64,000 nucleotides of DNA, taken from contig NZ_LR884459.1 of assembly GCF_904848165.1 (NCBI RefSeq), forward strand, positions 310,001-374,000. Reading direction: 5' to 3'. The position numbers and the translations under genes were made by a program. Shown piece after piece: positions 35,986 to 44,010 of this stretch; position 1 is the stretch's first letter, and every line of letters begins with the position of its first letter. The notes under the pieces are model-generated. The model had not been told where the DNA came from. It worked only from the letters and a program-made list of their open reading frames with translations, and did no database searches. Source of the DNA: Psychrobacter arenosus. Lineage in GTDB: Bacteria; Pseudomonadota; Gammaproteobacteria; Pseudomonadales; Moraxellaceae.

Positions 35986-37284
35986 ATGTATAAACGGACT
36001 TTACTATCACTAATTATTGGGTTTGCTGCATACGGCTCTGTTAGTGCTCACGCCACTATTAATATCGACAATCAAGCCAAAAAGGTCGAGAGCAAAGTAA
36101 TTGAATGGCGTCGTGATTTGCACTTAAACCCAGAGCTTAGTAATAGAGAGACTCGTACGGCTGGTATTGTCGCTAAACACTTAAGATCTTTAGGGATGGA
36201 CGTTGAAACCAACATAGCGCATACCGGTGTGGTAGGTATTTTAAAAGGCGCGAAGCCAGGTCCTACTGTGATGCTACGTGCTGATATGGATGCCCTACCC
36301 GTTACTGAAAAAACGGATGTGCCATTCAAGTCGACCAAAACCGCGATTTATCAGGGCAAAGAAGTTGGTGTTATGCATGCCTGTGGTCACGATACCCATG
36401 TGGCCATGTTAATGGGAGCTGCTGAAGTTTTAGCAGGTGTAAAAGGACAATTGCATGGGAATATCATGTTTGTGTTTCAGCCTGCTGAAGAAGGCGCTCC
36501 TGATGGAGAAGAAGGCGGTGCTGAGCTCATGCTTAAGGAAGGTATATTTAAAAAGTATAAGCCTGAGGTCGCTTTTGGCCTACATATCATCTCGGATTTA
36601 AATACTGGTCAAATTGGCTATCGTAGCGGTCCTATTATGGCCAGCGTTGATACTTTTGAGATCACTGTTAATGGGAAACAAACGCATGGCTCAGCACCTT
36701 GGGGCGGAGTGGATCCTATTGCCGCCTCAGCACAGATTGTGACCGGTATAAATCATATTGTGAGCCGTCAAATTGATATTACCAAAGAACCCGCGATTAT
36801 CTCTTTTGGTAAAATAGAGGGTGGCGTTCGCGATAATATTATTCCTGAAAAAGTTGATATGTTGGGAACCATCCGTAACTTCGATATGGACAATCGCCAG
36901 CAAATTTTTGAAAACATTAAGACAACAGCCACTTATATAGCTAAGTCTTCAGGCGCAGAAGCCGATGTCAATATTATTGAAGGCTACCCGGTCACCGTTA
37001 ATAACCCAGAGTTGACGGCTAAAATGTTGCCAACGCTACAAAATGTGGTGGGTAAGAATAATATTATAGAAGTACCTAAGGTAACCGGTTCAGAAGACTT
37101 CTCCTTTTATGCTCAAGAAGTTCCTGGCCTATTCGTATTTTTAGGCGGTACTCCGGTAGGTCAAGATGCTAGTAAAGCGCCCACTAACCACTCTCCCAAT
37201 TTTTATGCTGATGAAGCCTCATTTAAATTAGGTACCAAAGCGCTGAGCCAATTAGCAATAGATTATTTGGCAATGAAAAAATAA
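35986..37284 (+). CDS. Secreted M20-family amidohydrolase (hippurate/IAA-amino-acid hydrolase-like)
   Basis: A metal-dependent N-acyl amino acid hydrolase. A signal peptide (KRTLLSLIIGFAAYGSVSAHA) indicates export, which is unusual for the family. The motifs are complete: RRDLHLNPELS, VMLRADMDALPV, MHACGHDTHVAMLMGAA with the metal-binding Cys and His, FQPAEEGAPDGEEGG, and the final TGSEDFSFYAQEVPG. Substrates of relatives are N-benzoyl or N-acyl amino acids, so it may release benzoate-type acids for the catabolic genes nearby; this is inferred. AAGGAAG lies about 6 bases before the ATG. Confidence 0.88.
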   Translation: MYKRTLLSLIIGFAAYGSVSAHATINIDNQAKKVESKVIEWRRDLHLNPELSNRETRTAGIVAKHLRSLGMDVETNIAHTGVVGILKGAKPGPTVMLRADMDALPVTEKTDVPFKSTKTAIYQGKEVGVMHACGHDTHVAMLMGAAEVLAGVKGQLHGNIMFVFQPAEEGAPDGEEGGAELMLKEGIFKKYKPEVAFGLHIISDLNTGQIGYRSGPIMASVDTFEITVNGKQTHGSAPWGGVDPIAASAQIVTGINHIVSRQIDITKEPAIISFGKIEGGVRDNIIPEKVDMLGTIRNFDMDNRQQIFENIKTTATYIAKSSGAEADVNIIEGYPVTVNNPELTAKMLPTLQNVVGKNNIIEVPKVTGSEDFSFYAQEVPGLFVFLGGTPVGQDASKAPTNHSPNFYADEASFKLGTKALSQLAIDYLAMKK

Positions 37285-37316
37285 CTATTACCTAAACCCT
37301 GCTACACCCTGACTCT

Positions 37317-37640
37317 TTAGCGGCCTAAGATATCTAAAGTCTGTTGGTCATATTCTCCAGCGTAAAATTGCTGTAAAAGTTGCTCAAACACTTTATGTTC
37401 CTTTGCCGCTAAGGCAAATAGGGTCAATGAAGAGTGGAGTTTTAAATTATCGGGACGGCCAAATATCTCTAAAGCCGTCTTATTAGTATGCGCTAATAAC
37501 AGCTCCGCACATTGTAGTAAGCGTGGCCCTAATATCTCGTGTTGCAAATAGTCTTGCGCTTGCTCCAAGCTGTCTAAAGCATAGCGCTGTGCCATAGCAC
37601 TAAACCCTAACCCTTGGATTTGTGGAAAAATAAACCACAT
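37317..37640 (-). pseudogene. DUF1810 family protein lacking its N-terminus
   Basis: MWFIFPQIQGLGFSAMAQRY, then LDSLEQAQDYLQHEILGPRL and GRPDNLKLHSSLTLFAL are the typical middle and end of DUF1810 proteins. Full-length members carry about 35 more residues before the K-R-S-H-W-M-W motif. Here the frame upstream reads VPLKRSHW and then meets a TGA, and no DUF1810-like N-terminus is seen in the other frames. The first usable ATG is inside the core motif and has no ribosome-binding site. The gene therefore looks truncated and is probably inactive. The preceding 340 bases (37641-37980) hold nothing else recognisable. Confidence 0.65.
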
Positions 37641-37980
37641 CCAATGCGAGCGTTTTAGTGGTACTCATAGTGCTGCTTCTATTCAAAATGGTTAGTGCGG
37701 CATTTCGATACCGGTTTAATTATGAAGCTGACAATTCTATTGAGCTGGCAGGTTTACTTTATGTGTCTTAAGATGCTCTATCAATATTAGCTTAGGCTAT
37801 TTATTATAATCTACCTAAAACGGTTACTAATCCCCTTCTCGTTCCATCAATACTAAGACAAAAACACTCTGCTTTCTATGTGCCATACTTTATCAATTGT
37901 TACTTGTCTTTTTTGCCAATACCACCCAAGATAGAAGGTCTCTAGCGATTTTCCAAGTGAATAAATAAGGGCTATAAAGT

Positions 37981-38730
37981 ATGTTTGGTATCATAAAAGA
38001 TTGGCGGCAGCAGCGGATCTTAGAGCAAAGTCAATTTACTGACGCGGACTGGCAACTGGTCGCCAAGCAAATCCCAATACTTGAGCGCTTAACCGAGGCT
38101 GAGTTAGCGCATTTATTTGAGCTGGCAACCTTATTCTTACATGATAAATCGTTTACGGGCGCGCAGGGCTTTACCATTACGGATAATGTGAAACAGACTA
38201 TTGCGCTACAAGCCTGCCTGCCTATTCTAAATATAGGTCTAGATTCGTATGACGGCTGGACTTCTATTATTGTCTATCCACGAGCCTTCAAAAGTGAAAG
38301 TACCGTCACTGACGAGTACGGTATCGTGCATCAGAAAAACCAAAGCCGTAGCGGAGAAGCTTGGCAGCGCGGCCCTGTTATTCTATCCTGGGATGACGTC
38401 GAGCATGCGGGCAATCGTGATGGTCACAATGTCGTGATTCATGAGTTTGTTCATAAACTGGATATGCTCAATGGTCGTGCCAATGGTTTCCCCCCGATGC
38501 AACCTGATATGGATCCTGCCCGCTGGACAGAAACTATGGCGCGTGGCTTTGAGGACTTTCAACAGCACCCCAAATCTGGCTTAGACCGCTATGGTGCTAC
38601 CAATCCAGCTGAATTTTTTACTGTACTGAGTGAAGTATTTTTTGAAACCCCTGATAAACTCATTGCGGCTTACCCTGAGATTTACGAGATTATGGTGAAA
38701 TTTTTTCGGCAGTCGCCTTTGCAAGCTTAG
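37981..38730 (+). CDS. mtfA: MtfA-like zinc peptidase (M90 family)
   Basis: A cytoplasmic metallopeptidase. E. coli MtfA binds and inactivates the glucose repressor Mlc and has peptidase activity. The zinc-binding motif is HEFVH at residues 154-158 in VVIHEFVHKLDMLNG, with the third ligand in NPAEFFTVLSEVFFE. The N-terminal segment (ILERLTEAELAHLFELATLF) and VYPRAFKSES match the family; 249 residues is typical. It is a lone gene, convergent with the AidB-type gene. No Mlc homologue is seen here, so its target in this organism is open. Confidence 0.88.
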   Translation: MFGIIKDWRQQRILEQSQFTDADWQLVAKQIPILERLTEAELAHLFELATLFLHDKSFTGAQGFTITDNVKQTIALQACLPILNIGLDSYDGWTSIIVYPRAFKSESTVTDEYGIVHQKNQSRSGEAWQRGPVILSWDDVEHAGNRDGHNVVIHEFVHKLDMLNGRANGFPPMQPDMDPARWTETMARGFEDFQQHPKSGLDRYGATNPAEFFTVLSEVFFETPDKLIAAYPEIYEIMVKFFRQSPLQA

Positions 38731-38782
38731 AAGCTGGTTATGGACTTCTAAGCTTATATTAAGCTCCTTGTCATTATTCCTG

Positions 38783-40441
38783 TTATAAAACGGCTTTACT
38801 AGCGCCAGCCGCTCGCTCAATCAGTAAATCTATCGGCGCATCCGGGCTTAAAGTGCCAAAAGCCAAACCATGCTCCTTGCCCAATCGTGAGCTACAGAAA
38901 GCTTGTGCTATCTCGCTATGCTCCGTCTGCAATAAGATAGAAGCCTGCAGCATTAACGCTAGCCGCTCAATCACATAGCGACTGCGAAACTCTAGGGTCG
39001 CAACATCCGCAAAACGCTCTGCCAGCAGCTTAAGTTCTGCATCGTAATCTGCGTTTTTACCCGCAGCTTTTTGCAGTTCTTTAAATAGAGCTTGCTGAGT
39101 TTCTGGTTCTTTATTAAGGGCGCGCAGCACATCTAAACACTGCACATTACCGCTGCCTTCCCAGATTGAATTCAGCGGTGCTTGTCTATAGAGACGCGGC
39201 ATCATGGTCTCTTCTACGTAACCAATACCGCCTAAACATTCCTGCGCTTCATTCACTAAGACCGGCGTCCGTTTGCATATCCAGTATTTACCAATGGCTG
39301 TGGCAATACGCGCAAGGGCGGCCTCATGAGGGTCTTTCTCTATACTGCCTACGGCGCGCGCAATACGCATAGTCAATGCTAAAGCCGCTTCTGACTCTAA
39401 TGCTAGATCCGCCAAAACGTTGCGCATGATAGGTTGGTCAATTAATAACTTACCGAAAGCTTCGCGCTGACTGGTATGGTGAATAGCTTGCACGATGGCC
39501 TGGCGCATCTGTGCCGAGGAGCCAATCATACAATCCAAACGGGTGAGCGCTACCATTTCAATAATGGTAGGGATTCCGCGACCTTCTACCCCTACTAACT
39601 CGCCAAACGCCCCTTGAAACTCCACTTCTGAAGAGGCATTGGACCAGTCGCCCAACTTGTCTTTTAGCCGCTGCACTTGGATAGCATTGCGCGTGCCGTC
39701 AGGACGAAAGCGCGGTACTAAAAAGCAGCTTAGACCATTTTCAGATTTCGCCAAAACCAGATGCGCGTCACACATTGGCGCTGAGAAAAACCATTTATGA
39801 CCTACAATTTCGTAAGTGCCATCGTCTTGTAAGATAGCTCGAGTGGTATTGCGTCGTAAGTCTGAGCCGCCTTGTTTTTCGGTCATGCCCATACCCATAG
39901 TGCAGCCGTTTTTTTCTTCCATGGGTAAACTGCGTGGGTCATAGTCTTGCGAGAGGAGCTTCGGCAGCCATTTTTCGGCGAGTGCAGGAGAATGTCGTAA
40001 GGCAGGAATAGCGGCATAGCTCATAGACATGGGGCAACCAAACCCTGCTTCAGGCTGTGAGCCTAAGTACATGACCGCCGCTCGAGCTACATGCGCACTG
40101 TCTTGATCTTCATGGCGCCAAGCAAAGTTATTCATCCCATAGTGCATGCCTGCCCGCATCAAATCATGGTAAGCCGGATGAAACTCGACTTCATCTATGC
40201 GGCGACCATAACTGTCAAAATTGCGCAGTTTTGGTTTATTTTCATTGGCTAACCAGCCGCTGGCCATCATCTCACCGCCAGTCAAGGCACCAAACTCTTG
40301 CAAATGGCTTTCTGCCCAAGCCGCCCCTTCGCGAGCGACCGCTTCCTTAAGGGCAATATCTGTCTCCCAAGCGTTGTAATCGCTTAGGGCAAAAGGTTGA
40401 TTCTGCACCTCATGGGTATTAAATTGATTTACAATTGACAT
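38783..40441 (-). CDS. AidB-type acyl-CoA dehydrogenase, about 552 aa
   Basis: A flavin-dependent dehydrogenase of the AidB subgroup, longer than normal acyl-CoA dehydrogenases. Typical segments are GMGMTEKQGGSDLRRNTTRA, HKWFFSAPMCDAHLVLA, FGKLLIDQPIMRNVLADLAL and CLGGIGYVEETMMPRLYRQA. E. coli AidB protects DNA against alkylation, but many relatives have other roles. The ATG at 40439-40441 has AGGGAAG upstream and fits the family start; the frame is open 16 codons further. It is divergent from a PaaX-like regulator about 90 bases away, which suggests local control and perhaps a catabolic substrate. Confidence 0.85.
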   Translation of the reverse strand: MSIVNQFNTHEVQNQPFALSDYNAWETDIALKEAVAREGAAWAESHLQEFGALTGGEMMASGWLANENKPKLRNFDSYGRRIDEVEFHPAYHDLMRAGMHYGMNNFAWRHEDQDSAHVARAAVMYLGSQPEAGFGCPMSMSYAAIPALRHSPALAEKWLPKLLSQDYDPRSLPMEEKNGCTMGMGMTEKQGGSDLRRNTTRAILQDDGTYEIVGHKWFFSAPMCDAHLVLAKSENGLSCFLVPRFRPDGTRNAIQVQRLKDKLGDWSNASSEVEFQGAFGELVGVEGRGIPTIIEMVALTRLDCMIGSSAQMRQAIVQAIHHTSQREAFGKLLIDQPIMRNVLADLALESEAALALTMRIARAVGSIEKDPHEAALARIATAIGKYWICKRTPVLVNEAQECLGGIGYVEETMMPRLYRQAPLNSIWEGSGNVQCLDVLRALNKEPETQQALFKELQKAAGKNADYDAELKLLAERFADVATLEFRSRYVIERLALMLQASILLQTEHSEIAQAFCSSRLGKEHGLAFGTLSPDAPIDLLIERAAGASKAVL

Positions 40442-40531
40442 AATGGTTATCTTCCCTGATTTTAAATGATACTTCCTATATCCCAACATTGAGTATTACA
40501 TAATAAAACCGATATCGTCAATAGGTGTAAT

Positions 40532-41344
40532 ATGAATAAACCAACCCCTCGTCTCTTGCTGTTACGCCTGCTAACCGTCGCCGAGAACAATACGCTAACT
40601 GCCTCTGAAGCGGTGCTAGCCGGCTCCATCTTTTCTATGACTGCCAATAGCATACGGGTGACTTTGGCACGGTTGACCCAAGCAGAGCTTGCTGAAGCTA
40701 TCGGTCCTGCTCACTATAAACTAGGACCTAAGGCCCAAAAACTAGGCGCCGACGTTGCCTTATGGCATACCGCCGATAAAAGAACAGTACCCTCAGATGG
40801 GTCTTGGATAGCGGTGGCGACTGGTGGTCTACCTCGCAGTGATCGCAAAGTATTACGGGCACGCGCGCGGGCGTTATCGCTATTAGGATTTCGTGAACTC
40901 GAGCAAGGTCTATACCTTCGTCCCAATAATTTATTAGGGGGTATTGAGGGAGTACGCAAACGGCTGTTGGATCTGGGATTAGAGCAGGAGGCAGCCGTGT
41001 TTAAAGCCTGTGACTTTGATAATGGCAGGCAAGCTAAGGCGCTAGAACTCTGGTCGGATATGCAGCTTGAAACGCATTATGAAAAAATGTCGCAGCAGCT
41101 TAGTGACTGGTTGCAGGATATGGATAAATTGTCGCCTGAGGTCGCGTTGCGAGAAATATTTATATTGGGAGATGCCGGTATTCGTAGTGTGATTTTTGAT
41201 CCTTTGTTGCCCGCTCCTTTAGTCGATGAGCAGGCGAGACAAAAATATTTTAATACGGTGCGGCGCATCAATGAGGAAGGTCGTAGGCTGTGGTTTGCTT
41301 TTTTTAAGGAGGCGAATACTGAGTGTGAGACTGATGGGTCTTGA
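40532..41344 (+). CDS. PaaX-like transcriptional regulator
   Basis: An N-terminal winged helix (PRLLLLRLLTVAENNTLTAS, then FSMTANSIRVTLARLTQAEL) is followed by the PaaX middle domain (DGSWIAVATGGLPRSDRKVL, ALSLLGFRELEQGLYLRPNN). 270 residues is a little shorter than E. coli PaaX, which represses phenylacetate catabolism and responds to phenylacetyl-CoA. No paa genes are in the window. The divergent AidB-type dehydrogenase gene is the likely target. An acyl-CoA ligand is plausible but inferred. Confidence 0.8.
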   Translation: MNKPTPRLLLLRLLTVAENNTLTASEAVLAGSIFSMTANSIRVTLARLTQAELAEAIGPAHYKLGPKAQKLGADVALWHTADKRTVPSDGSWIAVATGGLPRSDRKVLRARARALSLLGFRELEQGLYLRPNNLLGGIEGVRKRLLDLGLEQEAAVFKACDFDNGRQAKALELWSDMQLETHYEKMSQQLSDWLQDMDKLSPEVALREIFILGDAGIRSVIFDPLLPAPLVDEQARQKYFNTVRRINEEGRRLWFAFFKEANTECETDGS

Positions 41345-41568
41345 TGGTTGTATTTGCAGTCATTTAGCTTTCTATGCCGGAAGTCGCTTAGGTTCGCTAG
41401 TAATTATTCGTCATCATTTTCTCTAACAATATGTTGTTTCATTAATTTTTTAAACAGATTTTTTCTTGTTATAACAGGAAGTAAATACCAACCTTATTCT
41501 AGGTTTAAACACCCAAAAGCTAACAAATACTGCCGTTCATTTGACTGAATAAATAATAGGTAGTCTGG

Positions 41569-42657
41569 CTACGAATCATATAACGCCAAAGCATTCCGTA
41601 AACGTTCGAGAATGACTTTTTTTAATTCAATTGGCGCTATTACCACCGACAGTTGCGACATGCTCACCAGCCAATCTTGTAGGCGCTGCGTATTAGCCAC
41701 GGTGGCCGTCACTTGATGCCAATCATCCTCAATAACAGTGATTTTCTGATCTGCTGACAAGGGACGCTCGTAGAGATGTTCGCAGGCGTATTTTTGTACT
41801 TGTAAGACTAAATTGATTTTGGTTTTGTCCGTAAGCTCTAACTTGCCTAATTGCTGTAATCTTTTTAAGGTAAATACATCTCGCTCAACCCAACCTGGTA
41901 TTGGCTCATCGATAACTTGGGCGGTCACAATGCGACAGACCGCAAAGTTACGATGCTTCGCTAATAACACTTCATCATCAATATTATCTTCGACAGGATC
42001 AAACCCACTGAGGTACATCATGTTATCGATGAACACCAAGCCTTTAGGATAAATTACCCTTTGCTTAGGCAGGTCATGCCATTTTTTGTAATAGCTAACA
42101 GTGAGCTGTCGACTTTGTAATAAAGCTTGATGAATACTAGCCAGCACCTCGCTATCTAACTTAGGGGCTTGCAGCATACTAGGTAGGGTAAGCAGATGGT
42201 TGTGCCATTGACCTAATGAGCTCTGTTGAAAAGCCGCTCGGTCATGCCGACGGATAGCGGATAACTTGTCGCTAATGGTCTGTTGTATGGAGATGGGTAG
42301 ATAGTTAGCCGTATAGTTACTCAGCATCTCCCAAAAAAACAACGTCTGCTCATTAATGACATCGATACTAAAGTTAGGCTCAATATAAAATTTTGGCGTC
42401 TTACCGCTAATATTTTGCTCCCACGCCGGCACTCTGACCAAAGCTTCGCTATAAAAAATGCTCTCAAAGATATGCTTCAGACTTAATAAATCGTTCTCTA
42501 AGTTCTTCCGCTCATTGGCAAAACATGCAGGATCATTTCCATAAGTGCTCATTAACTCTGTTAGCGATAGCGCCTGCTCTTTACTCCTCGGCAAACACTG
42601 GTAGAGGATGAAGAGTCGCTCTGATTTATTGTGACTTGCTATCGGGTTTGTTGGCAT
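41569..42657 (-). CDS. WYL-domain transcriptional regulator
   Basis: An N-terminal helix-turn-helix region (ERLFILYQCLPRSKEQALSL, then TELMSTYGNDPACFANERKN) is followed by a WYL domain whose core is VSYYKKWHDLPKQRVIYPKG, then LVFIDNMMYLSGF. A C-terminal extension domain (YERPLSADQKITVIEDDWHQ, then TATVANTQRLQDWLVSMSQL) completes the usual YafY-like layout. 362 residues is somewhat long. Such proteins sense nucleic acids or nucleotides and often control defence or DNA-damage genes, but no defence system is visible here. The next gene upstream on the same strand is the PP2C phosphatase, 180 bases away. Confidence 0.8.
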   Translation of the reverse strand: MPTNPIASHNKSERLFILYQCLPRSKEQALSLTELMSTYGNDPACFANERKNLENDLLSLKHIFESIFYSEALVRVPAWEQNISGKTPKFYIEPNFSIDVINEQTLFFWEMLSNYTANYLPISIQQTISDKLSAIRRHDRAAFQQSSLGQWHNHLLTLPSMLQAPKLDSEVLASIHQALLQSRQLTVSYYKKWHDLPKQRVIYPKGLVFIDNMMYLSGFDPVEDNIDDEVLLAKHRNFAVCRIVTAQVIDEPIPGWVERDVFTLKRLQQLGKLELTDKTKINLVLQVQKYACEHLYERPLSADQKITVIEDDWHQVTATVANTQRLQDWLVSMSQLSVVIAPIELKKVILERLRNALALYDS

Positions 42658-42839
42658 AGTAAAAACACTTTATTAGTTTAATTATTAACAGCATAGCAAC
42701 GAGTTTATAGCAGAATAATGTCGAATATTTCGCTTAATATCAATGACTAATATAAGCGCTTAAGTAAAATACACCAAAATAGCCGTACCATTATCATAAG
42801 CATTGCCAGCAGACCTATAGACTTGAGTCTTGAGGGCCC

Positions 42840-43616
42840 TTAACCAAGCTTGTAAATTCGTCTGCGCATCAACGAGTTGCCACTCCCTACTAGCACTAAA
42901 TCATGGATACCATCGGTACAAATTACCAGACAATCGCCGGACTGAATTTGTACGGTTTGGACGCTCGCCTCTGGCATCTCACTAATAGTAGAATCACCCT
43001 CAGTAGTTAAGGCAAAGCACTCTGTAATGCTATATAAACTACCCGCCATGCCTTCACGGTTATAGTCAGCAAAGTTAGCTTGTCTACCCTGCTCCCGCGC
43101 TTGCTCATCTACCAACTCATTCAATAAGTTATGGTCGCGGGTCAGACACTGCCAGTGGGTCTCGCCAGCTGTTAACCGATAGACCCGACTGTCGCGGACA
43201 TGGGTTATTTGTACCGTGATACTGTCAGCATCACTTACCTGACCGGTTACCATAGCTAGCGTTGCTGCTGCGCCCCGACGTTTGGGCGAATGCTGAGTTT
43301 GCCTCAAGAGCGTACAAATACCTGCAACAGTGACGTTTAAGTCTGTAGTCCATAACTTTTTAATAGCTTTCACTATTGCCTTTGAGCAGTGTTGTGAATA
43401 GTTGGAGCTCGCCACGCCGTCAGACACAGCAAAACAAAACGGTGATGCAACGGCTATAATTTCAGTTACCCCTAATGTCTCTTGATACCAGTCCTCCAAA
43501 AAGAAAAAAGCATCTTGCTGCCGCTCATTACTGGCATTGCCTTGAAAAGTAATGGCGCAAGCTTGGGCTATTGCATGGTCGTATAGAGCATGGGTCGAAT
43601 CTATAGAAGGAGTCAT
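42840..43616 (-). CDS. PP2C-family protein phosphatase with frameshifted 3' end
   Basis: A serine/threonine phosphatase of the PP2C/Stp type. Metal-binding motifs are visible: NERQQDAFFF near residue 30, FCFAVSDGVASSNYS near 65, and VICTDGIHDL near the end. The frame then gives an unfamiliar tail (VGSGNSLMRRRIYKLG). In another frame the DNA continues REWQLVDAQTNLQAWLRALK and ends AYDNGTAILVYFT, a typical PP2C C-terminus with the last metal Asp, stopping at 42760-42762. One extra base near 42892-42894 would restore a protein of about 285 residues. It is therefore a fresh pseudogene or a sequencing error. No kinase partner is seen. Confidence 0.75.
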   Translation of the reverse strand: MTPSIDSTHALYDHAIAQACAITFQGNASNERQQDAFFFLEDWYQETLGVTEIIAVASPFCFAVSDGVASSNYSQHCSKAIVKAIKKLWTTDLNVTVAGICTLLRQTQHSPKRRGAAATLAMVTGQVSDADSITVQITHVRDSRVYRLTAGETHWQCLTRDHNLLNELVDEQAREQGRQANFADYNREGMAGSLYSITECFALTTEGDSTISEMPEASVQTVQIQSGDCLVICTDGIHDLVLVGSGNSLMRRRIYKLG

Positions 43617-44010
43617 AGCAAGACGTCCAATTTTAGGGCTTGCTAAGCAGTATAAAATACGAGCTATAATTTGATTTTCTAGGTGTGCCTATAAGTAGTA
43701 ATTTCAATAAATTATTATGTTGCCTGCCCTTTAAATTATTTCATTAGCCTTGATTAAGGCCTATAGCTGCCTATTAAACCTGCAATTCATCCCTTAGTTA
43801 TGCTGATATTAAGCGCGTAATCTGTTATCATTTCGGCCTGCAAAATTTTCATTTTAGTAGCAAAAATTTCGCTGCTATCGCAAACTTCATTGCCAAATCT
43901 TAAGCTATAATGTTTCTACAATTATGGTCTTATCCTGTTTAATAGGGTGCGCTACAAGCCCCTAATTAAGCACTGCGTTACTCCTTTTCGTCCAACTTTA
44001 AGAGTCTTCT
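43617..44010. other. Intergenic region upstream of dnaE
   Basis: About 390 A/T-rich bases between the divergent PP2C and dnaE genes. They must hold promoters for both, but no single -35/-10 pair stands out. No ORF, RNA gene or repeat was recognised. Confidence 0.5.
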
